Shown: in pieces, positions 16,701-24,912 of the stretch
Numbering within the stretch: position 1 is the first letter of the stretch
How the letters are laid out: each line of letters begins with the position of its first letter
Origin: Paenibacillus periandrae
GTDB taxonomy: Bacteria > Bacillota > Bacilli > Paenibacillales > NBRC-103111
Direction: 5' to 3'
DNA length: 64,000 nt
Assembly (NCBI RefSeq): GCF_022458865.1
Contig: NZ_JAJNMU010000008.1
Location: forward strand, 248,001-312,000
Program-made: the position numbers and the translations under genes
The notes under the pieces: generated by a model
The model's input: the letters and a program-made list of their open reading frames with translations, nothing else
The model's database searches: none
Told to the model about the DNA's origin: nothing

Positions 16701-17972
16701 GTGCAATCTCTTCTCAATAAGGGTGAAACCTTGGTTAAAAAGGGTTTCAAAAGTAAAAATACCGACGATTTTTTTGATGCTGCCATCGTGATGAAAGCAG
16801 ATGGAAGGATTGAATTTAAGTCACCTGAAGCTCGGGCTCTTAAACTTCCTACATCTTTACTACGAATGCAGTCGAACCATAAAGAGGCGGTGAACAATAG
16901 CCAGGAAATTGAATGGATCGAATTGGCCACATCTATGATCAAAATGCCTGCAAAAGTTAAGAAGGTTTCTCATGGCCCTAAAGTGATACGATATGAATTG
17001 TTACCGGAATCCATGAAAATCAATATATCAAATTATAGGCGCTACAGGGACAATTTCCAAGCAGCTCTGCAGGCAGAGAAGATTACTCTATATTCCCCTA
17101 TACCAGGTTCTAATCATGTGGGTATAGAGGTACCCAATAAGAACCCTTACGTCATCCATTTAAGAGGAATGCTCGAAAATCGCGAATTTTTAATTAATCG
17201 CGATGCTCTTAGCTTCCCGATCGGGGTTGATATGATCGGGAAGCCTGTTATTGCTGACTTAGCGAAGATGCCGCATCTTTTGATTGCTGGCGCAACCGGC
17301 TCGGGTAAATCGGTTTTCCTGAATGCCCTAATTATCAGTTTGGTTTATGGCTTAGATCCAGACGAATTACGTTTAATTTTAATTGATCCTAAAAAGGTGG
17401 AGTTGTCGGCTTATTCGAAGCTTCCTCATCTATTCTGCCCAATTATTATAGATCCTCAACGATCAGTATCAGCGTTAAAGTCACTTGTTGCAGAAATGGA
17501 CAAGCGGTACGATATTTTCCTTAAAGAAGGGGTTAAGAATATTCAATCGTACAACGAATCGTTGCTTAAGAAGGATCCAAGAGCAGCAAAGTTACCCTAT
17601 ATTGTTCTCGTAATTGATGAATTGGCTGATCTGATGATGACAGCTTCAGATGACGTCGAAACACAAATACAGCGTCTGTCTCAATTATCTCGCGCAGCAG
17701 GTATTCATATGGTCATCGCCACACAGAGACCGACCAAACAATTCCTGTCTACTGCCATAAAAGGAAATTTGCCAACTCGTTTAGCTTTTGCCGTCGCGTC
17801 AGGAAACGACTCTCTGGTAATATTGGATGAACCGGGTGCGGAGGATTTACTTGGGGGAGGCGATATGTTTTTCAAACCGAAGGACGGACCCAAACAACGC
17901 CTTGTATCCGCCTATGTATCTGATGAAGAGATTGAGTCTGTTGTCTCTTTTATTACTCAAAAATATTCATAG
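13797..17972 (+). CDS. Type IA topoisomerase III fused to an FtsK/SpoIIIE DNA translocase
   Basis: The 1391-residue protein joins two machines. Residues 1-620 are a TopB-like type IA topoisomerase: Toprim with the acidic motif DPGREGE at 109-115, CAP-like domain, and catalytic Tyr322 in SYPRSDSQY. A Ser/Pro/Gln-rich linker leads to a winged helix at about 705-775 (DELYHKALWEV, SLLQRRLTVGY, LIDRMELEGF) that matches the gamma domain of FtsK, which reads KOPS/SRS sites. A second linker is followed by a topoisomerase-type Cys4 ribbon (Cys926, 929, 943, 951). The last 400 residues are an FtsK motor with Walker A GATGSGKS (Lys1171) and Walker B VLVIDELAD (Asp1274, Glu1275). No membrane helices are present. 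It could pump DNA and resolve catenanes together, for plasmid segregation, dimer resolution or transfer. A single uninterrupted frame excludes an assembly join. AGAGGAGG precedes the ATG. Confidence 0.95.
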   Translation: MKVVLAEKKIQAEELAKPFPHKSAQGYIELLPCATFPKGGFVVWASGHLIGLSEPEEYDPKYEKWNIQDLPIVPQNFKHKVDRAKSGLYTTIKRLVTDPRVSEVILSTDPGREGELIGGLILRHAGNKKPVKRLWTSSLAKTAVVKAFNNLLPESAKKNLYYEAYSRQCADWLVGMNTSRLYSILLQSKGVKADGSFSTGRVQTPLLALIVERDIAIENFVSKPFWQVYADFEVNGKRYRGQWFKDAMTNLPVMKLSNDLILACQGKQADIRDVKKEQKQYAPPLLHNLSSLQTLVNKRLRYSPQDVLDIVQGLYERGVVSYPRSDSQYVTEDEAITFPSILEKLSHIIEFSALLPTPVQSLIGNKQYVNPEMVSDHYAIIPTEDVPNLSDLDERERNVYDLIARSLIAAHYPKAIFDFTTVITYIDGKFSFISKGKVTIQEGWRKVLFPNGLKEDDESEDSDEQTLPVLVSGEQGIAITCTSKEGKTQPPKRYTEGNLISLMKSAGKSVDDKEIEKILQSTDGLGTEATRSGMIGRLKQQKYIEVKKNMVYSTNKGRILIQAIGNSILASAEMTGKWEKRLRQVGDGSIKYMEFIEEAKALTLQLVQEGYASVQNMTPVTIPSESPVSGVPVQSETKSYHQSNHTVPLVQHTSSHQAAPSTPGPSHQFRDKGSDITKRTSMPNLGSQAPQLSSTPIPSSRKEFTSLDDELYHKALWEVVHAKQASVSLLQRRLTVGYTVCAKLIDRMELEGFISPYKGNEPRKVLMDIEELQRRYPRNNTSPSVQIAQTVSIHSEQNAQMKPAVPAQSTTQLKGPEASKEKQTIGDIIEPSFAPLTRSQPLQVEKQKNHAGGIEPSPGASQSYENPRTPYPPSVESTNTSETYQTPQQNLRQPVSHPSEPEPPGKSTKSPMQQRGTLNMHDLGYCPKCRIALVMDKGKFYGCSAYKETQCDFTIGKQILGVEVTKEDVQSLLNKGETLVKKGFKSKNTDDFFDAAIVMKADGRIEFKSPEARALKLPTSLLRMQSNHKEAVNNSQEIEWIELATSMIKMPAKVKKVSHGPKVIRYELLPESMKINISNYRRYRDNFQAALQAEKITLYSPIPGSNHVGIEVPNKNPYVIHLRGMLENREFLINRDALSFPIGVDMIGKPVIADLAKMPHLLIAGATGSGKSVFLNALIISLVYGLDPDELRLILIDPKKVELSAYSKLPHLFCPIIIDPQRSVSALKSLVAEMDKRYDIFLKEGVKNIQSYNESLLKKDPRAAKLPYIVLVIDELADLMMTASDDVETQIQRLSQLSRAAGIHMVIATQRPTKQFLSTAIKGNLPTRLAFAVASGNDSLVILDEPGAEDLLGGGDMFFKPKDGPKQRLVSAYVSDEEIESVVSFITQKYS

Positions 17973-18047
17973 CTGTGAAATTAGAAATATATCTTCATAA
18001 ATTTGCAAAAGGCGTTCCCTTACATCCATAATTAATATAGAAGAGGA

Positions 18048-18075
18048 GTGGTCCCGATTCTTTCTACGGGATCAC
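18048..18075 (+). terminator. Terminator after the topoisomerase-FtsK gene
   Basis: GTGGTCCCG (18048-18056) pairs with CGGGATCAC (18067-18075) with one G-U wobble in the RNA; a short T-rich tail follows. Confidence 0.6.
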
Positions 18076-18118
18076 TTTCTGAACTTTACGTCATCCATAT
18101 AAATGGGGGTAAACCAAT

Positions 18119-18466
18119 ATGAGTACAACAATAGACATCTCTATTTTTCCTAAAGTAAATGAACAAGTTCAAATTGCCGGCATCCAAAATCGACAAGATC
18201 ACATTATTTGGACAAAGCTATCGAAAGCAGAAACTGCTTGCGCTCTAGCAGAGCTTAGCCAACTATGCAGAGCAAGCCTGAGCACGAGCTTCACTGCTCG
18301 TAAGCGGGCCAAGCAGTCTCTGAACTATTATAAAACAACCGTAGGAGCAAAAATTCACCCTTTTGCAGCTGCTCAAGCAAGAGAGGATCTGGGGTTGTCG
18401 CGAGAACGGATGGAAGAATTACTTAAAAAACAATTTACTCAACTTTCTACTGAAATCACATCATAA
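18119..18466 (+). CDS. Hypothetical helical protein
   Basis: The 115-residue protein starts at ATG 18119 behind GGGGGTAAACC. It is Ala-rich and helical (AETACALAELSQL, then FAAAQAREDLG). No family is recognised. Confidence 0.68.
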   Translation: MSTTIDISIFPKVNEQVQIAGIQNRQDHIIWTKLSKAETACALAELSQLCRASLSTSFTARKRAKQSLNYYKTTVGAKIHPFAAAQAREDLGLSRERMEELLKKQFTQLSTEITS

Positions 18467-18577
18467 AATTTGTTAAGATATGAGTATATGTGCTCAGTAG
18501 AAGTGCACTTGGTTCAAAATCGTTGGAATATGATTCCTGTGATTGCTAGATTAACTTACATTTAGGGGATGAACAGA

Positions 18578-18799
18578 ATGAGAATTGAAAAGAATGTGAC
18601 TTATTGGGGTAACGTTGGTAAGAGGGAAGTAAACCGGAAAGTAAATATCATCGAAACACGAACTAGTGGAACTAAATACGTAAACTGGACTCAAAAGAAG
18701 AAAGATGGTTCTGATGGTCAAAATAGTTGGACTGAACTTCGAAAATTTGAGGCGTGGGTAAAAGGAATCTACGAAAAGAATCCAGAGGTAACCCCATAG
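18578..18799 (+). CDS. Small basic hypothetical protein
   Basis: The ATG at 18569 touches AGGGG, so ATG 18578 with 9-base spacing is preferred. The 73-residue product is Lys- and Trp-rich (NWTQKKKDGSDGQNSWTEL), consistent with nucleic-acid binding but not diagnostic. Confidence 0.6.
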   Translation: MRIEKNVTYWGNVGKREVNRKVNIIETRTSGTKYVNWTQKKKDGSDGQNSWTELRKFEAWVKGIYEKNPEVTP

Positions 18800-19153
18800 T
18801 AGGGGATGGATAAATGACAAATTGCGGCTGAACTTAATAAGGAACAGGAAGACAACTCCATGTAGGATGCAGTGCTGGAATGGTATGAAACATGAAATTT
18901 CAGCACGGACCACATAAGTAAAACGGATATAATCAAGCCGCGAAGGACTTGGATCTTCTTCTAGAGGATTACGAAACAAGCGGGGACTGCACTTAGTGCG
19001 ATTTAATAAGCAGCGAGCTCAGGGATTGCCATATTGGTTGATCGAGCAACAGACTTTGGCAAAATGTAACGTATATGCTCTAATCTAGACCTTGACGCCT
19101 ATAAAGACAGCCATGATGTTTATCCAATTGATCAAAATATACCTGAGGAAGGA
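18800..19153. other. No intact gene; frameshifted coding-like remnant
   Basis: Around 18830-18960 peptides such as AELNKEQEDNSM and DAVLEWYET can be read with stops between them, suggesting a decayed plus-strand gene. Confidence 0.35.
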
Positions 19154-19726
19154 ATGAACCCATTGAGTGAACAGGAACAAATGATAGTCGAAACTCATGA
19201 ACAGGCATTAATACTCGGATGGATATTTATTATTCAACATCTGCCGCATTACAAATTTAATGATGTTGAAAACGATCTTATCGATAAATTAACCAGACTT
19301 GTCAAACCTGCGAGATCAGCAGCTTTCCCTATCGAACTTAATAGGGATGAAGTGGGGCATTTAAAATTAAATGCTCAAAAATTTAGCAGTTTGACTCAAA
19401 ATGAAATTGTAAGAATTATAGAAGCAGGAGAACTTAGTACTCAAGACGTCGTTGACCTTCACACTGCGTTGGAGCTACTCATTAAGGAAAAAGATCAAAA
19501 AGATGAAATCCATAAATTGTGGAAAGAAATTAACCCTTCCGTTTATGACATGTATGAAATGATTGCTTCTAAAACTGCGTTAGCTAATCAGCAAGCTTTA
19601 CGACTGGTTGAACAGGAGAAGGAGATACAGCGCCTTCAAAAATTGGAGGACGTCATGAAATTATTCAAATTAAACGGAGCAACGGATATATTATATTGGT
19701 TAGATGAGGCAGGAATAGAGCTCTAA
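19154..19726 (+). CDS. Hypothetical protein with coiled-coil C-terminus
   Basis: The 190-residue product starts at ATG 19154, close behind GAGG (19145-19148); TTG 19163 is an alternative. The N-terminal half is helical with a hydrophobic stretch (LGWIFIIQHL) too short and mixed to be a clear membrane span. Residues 105-165 are rich in Glu, Gln and Lys with heptad-like Leu spacing. No family is recognised. It heads a run of small co-directional genes to 20570. Confidence 0.7.
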   Translation: MNPLSEQEQMIVETHEQALILGWIFIIQHLPHYKFNDVENDLIDKLTRLVKPARSAAFPIELNRDEVGHLKLNAQKFSSLTQNEIVRIIEAGELSTQDVVDLHTALELLIKEKDQKDEIHKLWKEINPSVYDMYEMIASKTALANQQALRLVEQEKEIQRLQKLEDVMKLFKLNGATDILYWLDEAGIEL

Positions 19727-19751
19727 CTGCCCGGGAATAGGAGCTGATGAA

Positions 19752-20003
19752 ATGAAGAAAGTTACTATGAATGTAAAGGAAAAATTGACATACACAAGGG
19801 AAATTGAGGTTCAGATACCGGACGAGATGACGGAAGAACAGTTTGAAGCCTTATGCATAAAAATGGAACGCAGCGAGGATTTGGATAGCGCTCTTCACGT
19901 TCTAGAAAAAATAGGGATCATAATAGGTCCATACGATAAAGACATGAACTCACCCGATGATGGAGAGGTTGAAGTTTTTGAATTTCATATTGAAGGTACT
20001 TAA
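19752..20003 (+). CDS. Small acidic hypothetical protein
   Basis: The 83-residue acidic protein starts at ATG 19752 behind AATAGGAGC. Its beginning (VNVKEKLTYTREIEVQIPDEM-like) is a beta-hairpin followed by a helix. It follows the previous gene by 25 bases. Confidence 0.68.
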   Translation: MKKVTMNVKEKLTYTREIEVQIPDEMTEEQFEALCIKMERSEDLDSALHVLEKIGIIIGPYDKDMNSPDDGEVEVFEFHIEGT

Positions 20004-20010
20004 TCTCTGC

Positions 20011-20025
20011 TTCGGTCCGACCGAA
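20011..20025. promoter_or_regulatory. 15-bp perfect palindrome between small genes
   Basis: TTCGGTC-C-GACCGAA is perfectly symmetric about base 20018. It has no T-tail, so it is more like a protein-binding site or mRNA-processing hairpin than a terminator. Confidence 0.45.
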
Positions 20026-20051
20026 CAAAATCAAGGGGTAGGGTGGTGTAC

Positions 20052-20240
20052 ATGGCTAAGTACGAAGCGATAAATGGATCATACAGATATACTGTCACTG
20101 ACGAGCCTGCAACGTATGTTAGTTTGCACCAATATGTAATGTCGGGGCCTGATAGGGAATGGAGAAATTGCACGAGTCATACAGACTTCTACCAAAAGAA
20201 TTTCACTAGATGCGCAGGAGCGATCTCATCAGATGAATGA
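20052..20240 (+). CDS. Small hypothetical protein
   Basis: ATG 20052 is preferred over GTG 20043 and 20046 because AAGGGGTAGGG lies upstream at suitable distance. The 62-residue product has two Cys and many aromatic residues; no family is recognised. Confidence 0.6.
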   Translation: MAKYEAINGSYRYTVTDEPATYVSLHQYVMSGPDREWRNCTSHTDFYQKNFTRCAGAISSDE

Positions 20241-20260
20241 ATAAATCTGAACATAAAAGG

Positions 20261-20344
20261 ATGAGCAAATTGGGAGACCTTATGGTAATTTGGGCGAGTT
20301 TAATTTCTGTTGTTTGGTTTATTGGTAAGGTCACAATAAAGTAA
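20261..20344 (+). CDS. 27-residue single-span membrane peptide
   Basis: ATG 20261 behind AAAAGG encodes 27 residues with a membrane-length hydrophobic core (LMVIWASLISVVWFIG) and a basic end (KVTIK). It resembles the peptide after greA in size and layout but not in sequence. Confidence 0.5.
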   Translation: MSKLGDLMVIWASLISVVWFIGKVTIK

Positions 20345-20384
20345 TATTGAATATCAAGCGTACTATGCTAGAAAGGATTAAAAT

Positions 20385-20570
20385 ATGAAATTTGAAGTAA
20401 TAAAAGATATTCCTGATGGATGGGAAACCACTGCTAAAGTTGGTGATATTCTGACTCTTGGGAAATGGGAAGGTGTATCCACTCTTTTTAAAGGTAAGAA
20501 AGCAGTATGCGATGCTGAAAGTGAGTATTCAAAGAATCACTGTAAACCCATCGAGCATGCCAGCCATTGA
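20385..20570 (+). CDS. Small hypothetical protein
   Basis: The 61-residue protein starts at ATG 20385 behind AAAGGA. It has a beta-rich start (MKFEVIKDIPDGWETTAKVGDIL) suggesting a small barrel or SH3-like fold. A strong terminator lies downstream at 20703. Confidence 0.62.
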   Translation: MKFEVIKDIPDGWETTAKVGDILTLGKWEGVSTLFKGKKAVCDAESEYSKNHCKPIEHASH

Positions 20571-20702
20571 GTACTTTTCAGATTTCCAAAGGTTCAAAGA
20601 GAGGTGCTTTTCTAAAATTAGCTAAGAGATTGAATCTTTAACAAAATGGTGTACCTATCGCCAAATATCATTAAGTTAAGACTCAGACCAAATATCAAGA
20701 AA

Positions 20703-20740
20703 AAGAGCAAGTTATCGAAAAGATAGCTCGCTCTTTTTTT
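20703..20740 (+). terminator. Rho-independent terminator
   Basis: Left arm 20703-20716 (AAGAGCAAGTTATC) pairs with 20722-20735 with one mismatch and one G-U, around loop GAAAA, and is followed by a run of T to 20740. Confidence 0.85.
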
Positions 20741-21125
20741 GTACGAACATATAACTTGACAAAGCAGGTGGAAATTGGTCGCGAATCCCCTTGAAAAACG
20801 AGAAGAGGATAAGCCAATGGACGAGTACGATAACTCGATAAAAAAAGGTGACATCCCTTATACGGGAAATGTCAGGCACACCAGCACCTTATGTCAAAAA
20901 GTACTCCAATCACTCCTTATCTAATAAAGAAATCACAGTTTCTAGTGGTTTTAAGCACCAGAACTAGGATCGATCGTGGAGTAACTACGATCGTTTACCC
21001 TGTCAGGCACGGTTTGTGGAAAACAAAGTCGATTGGGCTTTAGACCTATGGTACATGGAATAATCATAGGTGAGTATACAATGATAAATCTAAAATATAT
21101 TATACCTACTCTGGAGGTACTGAAA
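20741..21125. other. Intergenic region with a small inverted repeat
   Basis: CGATCGT (20971-20977) and ACGATCG (20987-20993) form an inverted repeat. TGTCAGGCAC occurs twice (near 20869 and 21001). No gene is supported. Confidence 0.3.
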
Positions 21126-21325
21126 ATGAATGAAACTCAAGGCATGAGAGATCAAGTGCACGAATGTTTTTTAGATATTACAGGAGCTAAACCGAGCGAA
21201 GAAAAATCGTAATTATTGCCTAAGAAGTTCCAACTGACATTAAAGGCTTTGCTCTTCAATGTGGATGGTTTGATACAGAGGTTAGAGAGAAAATATACCT
21301 GTGGTTAGAGTCTAAATATTCGTAA
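21126..21325 (+). pseudogene. Decayed small gene
   Basis: ATG 21126 has an excellent GGAGGTACTGAAA leader but stops after 28 residues at 21212. Coding sequence resumes in another frame after an extra stop (DIKGFALQCGWFDTEV then REKIYLWLESKYS) to TAA 21325. Read together they suggest a former protein of about 65 residues with a frameshift and a stop. The 28-residue peptide may still be made. Confidence 0.5.
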
Positions 21326-21592
21326 TAAAAATTTAAAAATTACAGTGTCGTCCTTGATCTTAACCGGCCGCGGCCATGCTGCAATCGTGGTGGTAATAGG
21401 GTCATGATCCTGACCGATAAAAGTGTCTTTAGACATATTGCTATGCAGACATCATCTGTCGCCCAAGCAGAATTAATCTAAAATAAAGCCCACAAGCTAA
21501 GACAAAGGCAGGTTCTCAAAAAAATGAAAAATCCTGCTATCGCTCACGTGATAAACGAAATAGATAACGATTTACGCAACATCAATTCTTAT
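21326..21592. other. Intergenic, nothing recognised
   Basis: Short and GC-mixed, with no supported start site. Confidence 0.25.
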
Positions 21593-21631
21593 AGAACCTA
21601 AACCATGTTACCAAATCATGGTTTAGGTTCT
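21593..21631. terminator. Perfect 15-bp hairpin
   Basis: 21593-21607 (AGAACCTAAACCATG) pairs exactly with 21617-21631 across a 9-base loop, then TCTTAATTAA. It insulates the regulator gene downstream; TATAAT lies shortly after it near 21655. Confidence 0.75.
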
Positions 21632-21719
21632 TCTTAATTAACCAATAATAGTTTATAATGTTGTTTTATAAAGCAATTGTCTGTCAATCAATGGATTTTC
21701 TTGATTAAAGGGGAATAGT

Positions 21720-23090
21720 ATGGAGAATACACATTATGATCTTCAAGATTACAATCCGCTTCAAGTGGGTATGAACATAAGACTAGAAAGAAAAAAAGCT
21801 GGTGTAAGTATTTCTAATCTTTCTGATAAGGTGAACATATCTGCGGGGAAAATTAGCTACTTAGAGAAAGGAAAAATTACAAAAGAACATCTACCAGAGA
21901 TTGAAGCGATTGCAGAATGCTTGAGGATTCCTCTGTCTTATATTTTAAATGATGAATCGTTAATAAAACCACCAATAGATAAATATTATTCTGAGATCGA
22001 ACTCGGACTGCAATTTATTGCAGGCGGAATGAAAAGAGAAACAGAACAACTAATTGAAAATTTAAAAACCAAAATCACCCCTCTTGAAAAAAAATGGATT
22101 CAACCGGCATTATTATTTTTAGAAGCTGAAAATCTGCAATATTCCGGTGAGCGAGTCAAAGCCTCTCAATATTTCTCAGAGGTAGCAAATTTGACAGGGC
22201 ATCATTCATTATTAAACCATTACAAAGTACGATCTCTTAATGCTTTAGCTTGTGATTCCTTTGAAAAACGTAACATTACAGAGGCTTTAAACTATGCACA
22301 ACGTGCTCTTATACATAGTGATAAAAACATTTCGGCAGAACAACGCTCTAATACATACTATAACATGGCAATTTTTTATGGATTCATAGGCTATTCGGAT
22401 GTTGCAATTATGCACGCAAAAAACGCAGAAACACTCTCCCATGATAATACTTTATATCTTAATGAGGTGAGATTTGCTCTTGGTATATTATATGCAATAA
22501 TCGAAGACGGTGATCAGGCCACGTTCTATATTTCAGAAGCGTTAGATTTCTACCAAAAGATAAAAAAAATCACAGGTATATATAAGATGTATAAATGTTT
22601 TTACATATTATACCGTATAAATCCTCACAAGCACGCGTCCATCAGAACATTTTTTGAAGAAGATTATCTCAATGCTTTGACTGACGAACCCAAAATGAAA
22701 ATAAACTATCTTCACATTTGGATTGAGATTATGATCGAACAAAAACAGATGAAAAATATCGAAAGTCAAATTGATTATTGTTTAGGATTCAGTGAGAAAA
22801 TGCCCCCGAACATCAATTATAAGACGTATTGGCTAGCTTCTTTATTTTACAAAAATACCAATCAATCTTTGAAACAAGAAGTAGCTTTGTCTAAGGCTTT
22901 GTCCTTTATTGATGATACCAGGATAAGTGAAAAAGCCCATATATTATTTGAACTTGCAAAACTGAAAGAACCTGAATCTGAATCATTGTATAAAGAGTCT
23001 GCATCACTATTTCAAGAGTTGGATACGAAGAAAGAAAAAAATCATTCTATTGTTCAATTACTCAATCTTATACCAGAACCACGTTACTAA
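21720..23090 (+). CDS. XRE-family regulator with TPR domain (RRNPP-like)
   Basis: Residues 14-70 form a Cro/CI-type helix-turn-helix (VGMNIRLERKKAGVSISNLS then ISAGKISYLEKGKI). Residues 95-440 are helical repeats of TPR type, with motifs such as ALNYAQRALIHSD and NMAIFYGFIGYSDVAIMHA. This is the layout of RRNPP proteins (PlcR, NprR, Rgg, AimR), which usually bind a short secreted peptide and switch DNA binding; larger XRE-TPR regulators of unknown ligand also exist. I saw no pre-propeptide gene immediately downstream, where a strong terminator follows instead. The length (456) fits NprR-like proteins. It may control density- or copy-dependent behaviour of the element; this is inference. Confidence 0.88.
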   Translation: MENTHYDLQDYNPLQVGMNIRLERKKAGVSISNLSDKVNISAGKISYLEKGKITKEHLPEIEAIAECLRIPLSYILNDESLIKPPIDKYYSEIELGLQFIAGGMKRETEQLIENLKTKITPLEKKWIQPALLFLEAENLQYSGERVKASQYFSEVANLTGHHSLLNHYKVRSLNALACDSFEKRNITEALNYAQRALIHSDKNISAEQRSNTYYNMAIFYGFIGYSDVAIMHAKNAETLSHDNTLYLNEVRFALGILYAIIEDGDQATFYISEALDFYQKIKKITGIYKMYKCFYILYRINPHKHASIRTFFEEDYLNALTDEPKMKINYLHIWIEIMIEQKQMKNIESQIDYCLGFSEKMPPNINYKTYWLASLFYKNTNQSLKQEVALSKALSFIDDTRISEKAHILFELAKLKEPESESLYKESASLFQELDTKKEKNHSIVQLLNLIPEPRY

Positions 23091-23092
23091 GG

Positions 23093-23125
23093 AGAGGCCT
23101 TGTTATTTGTAAGGCCTCTTTTCTT
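23093..23125 (+). terminator. Terminator after the XRE-TPR gene
   Basis: AGAGGCCTT (23093-23101) pairs with AAGGCCTCT (23111-23119), followed by TTTCTTTT. Confidence 0.88.
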
Positions 23126-23263
23126 TTAAATTATACCGTTCAGACACGAAATCGGACCTTTCGAGCACGGCATATTTATTAAAAATCTATGTAGTGGTAC
23201 TATAGACTCATAAGAAAAGATTCGATTTATCTCATCATGAGTAAAAATATCGGAGGGGATAAC

Positions 23264-23587
23264 ATGTTGCGATTACTCCCAAAAGTTGGCCTTATGGATC
23301 AGGTTGAATTATGGTTGGAACAAAATATTTCTGCGGGCCATGTATATAGGATACAATTTGATGTAACAAATGGCATACTTTCTAGTACCTCAATGGATTA
23401 TGAAAGAACGAGTAATAGCATCCTTTCAAATCACAAAATGGACTTACAACCAGTAGTTGCAATACTTAGTCGGAAGCTAGCAACTATATCCAATTCATCA
23501 ACTGCAATCGATCTGTATCTTTCCATCAACAACTTAGGGCAACTGATTGATGGAGAGATCACCATAAGGTCAGGCCGATTCAATTAA
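23264..23587 (+). CDS. Small hypothetical protein
   Basis: GGAGGGG (23252-23258) places the start at ATG 23264 rather than ATG 23237. The 107-residue product begins MLRLLPKVGLMDQVELWLEQ and is otherwise beta-rich. No family is recognised. It converges on the response regulator, with only 15 bases between stops. Confidence 0.62.
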   Translation: MLRLLPKVGLMDQVELWLEQNISAGHVYRIQFDVTNGILSSTSMDYERTSNSILSNHKMDLQPVVAILSRKLATISNSSTAIDLYLSINNLGQLIDGEITIRSGRFN

Positions 23588-23602
23588 TATGAATACATCA
23601 TT

Positions 23603-24364
23603 TTACGAATTTCTAAATCGTTCGTAATATTCAAGTATTTCATTGTATTTTCTTCTTGATAGCGGTGCCGTTCGGATAGTATTTTCAAACTGAATTACAA
23701 AGGCCTTTGTAATCAACTTATCTGGCTGTATCCCAGCAACATGTATCAAATTAATAAGAAAACTTCGATGTGAATAAACAATTTTTTCAGAGCAGCGCTC
23801 CTTGATCTCACTAAGCTGTGTGGTGGTTTCTTCGATTGTACCGTTCGTCAAATAAACATTCGTTCGATTCCTAAATGTATTGCATTTTTCAACAAAGATA
23901 ATCTGGTCTTCTTTTAATTGAAGTTCACGATATTTTTGTTTCATTAATATCAAACGTGCGTCTTTGTCAACGTTACTCGGTAGTAAATGTTTCGTTTCGA
24001 TGGCATGTTTCGCCTTATTGATTGCTTTCGAAAAACGTTCAAATGTGTACGGTTTTACAATGTAGTCCACACTACCTACTTCAAAGCCAGCAACAAGATG
24101 CTTGCTATCAATGGAACCGGATATGATGATAACATTAGGATTTAGTCCTAGTGTCAATATCTGCCTGTAAGCATCAAGACCATTAAGTTTGATTAGGGAG
24201 ATATCGAGTAATAATAGATCGGGTTGTCTTTGTACCACTTCTTCTACGAGTCGTGTACCAGAGGATACCGTGCATACTACATCCAACCCTAGCTCAATTG
24301 CGAATTTATTAAGTACAGTTCTTTGTGACAAATCATCCTCAGCAATTATAGTTTTGATTTTCAT
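23603..24364 (-). CDS. Orphan LytTR response regulator
   Basis: Residues 1-120 are a receiver domain with acidic pocket Glu9-Asp10-Asp11, phospho-acceptor Asp54 in LLLDISL, Ser82/Ser84 in IISGS and Lys104 in YIVKPY. Residues about 145-245 form a LytTR DNA-binding domain (IIFVEKCNTFRN, then VYSHRSFLINLIHV). Such regulators act with a membrane histidine kinase and bind direct repeats with TACNNTTAAG-like spacing in other systems. No kinase gene is nearby, so this is an orphan or is driven by a host kinase. The site GGTGAGGT precedes the ATG. It is one of the few minus-strand genes outside the biotin operon. Confidence 0.92.
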   Translation of the reverse strand: MKIKTIIAEDDLSQRTVLNKFAIELGLDVVCTVSSGTRLVEEVVQRQPDLLLLDISLIKLNGLDAYRQILTLGLNPNVIIISGSIDSKHLVAGFEVGSVDYIVKPYTFERFSKAINKAKHAIETKHLLPSNVDKDARLILMKQKYRELQLKEDQIIFVEKCNTFRNRTNVYLTNGTIEETTTQLSEIKERCSEKIVYSHRSFLINLIHVAGIQPDKLITKAFVIQFENTIRTAPLSRRKYNEILEYYERFRNS

Positions 24365-24912
24365 TTTGCTTACCTCACCTTATATGTACAACTGTTACAG
24401 TTTAATATTATAACACAACCGACACTCGTTCCAACACCCTTATGCTCTACACTACACCTCTAAATCAGCAGGTCTCTTAGTATTGCTTAGAATTACTCCA
24501 TATTCCTAGGTTTCTTATACCTCACAACTTAATGTTTTCTATGTTCAACTTCATTTATCTCTAAAAAATCAATATTTTCGTATCACACAAGTTATTACCA
24601 TGTGTATTTTTAAATTTTCCCAATTGAGTTATGATAGCCATAGGTTACGAGTTCATGCCGCGGAAAGTATTCTACCTTCAAAAAAGAATCTATAGCCTTA
24701 ATTTAAGTATGCTTATTTTGCATTCTGGTAGTATTTCGTTCAAGGGAAAGTCCAAAAGCATTATAAGCATTCTGTCCTATATGACCACGAAGCTTTTCAG
24801 ATACGAAGTGCCTTTCCATACGGGATGTAAGAGTTTCCTGATGGATGTAAGATTTGGGTAATAGTGCACTAGACATAAACTTTGATTTTTTTAAATAAGG
24901 GGGGCCATTTGG
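24365..24912. other. 550-base gap, no supported gene
   Basis: A plus-strand frame at 24631-24861 has no ribosome binding site. The minus strand of 24640-24850 also reads open for about 45 codons without a start. Either may be a decayed gene; neither is called. Confidence 0.3.

Noticed and set aside
24631..24861. 76-residue plus-strand frame, and a minus-strand frame resembling a transposase tail
   Set aside because: Neither has a start signal or a recognisable motif; likely decayed sequence.
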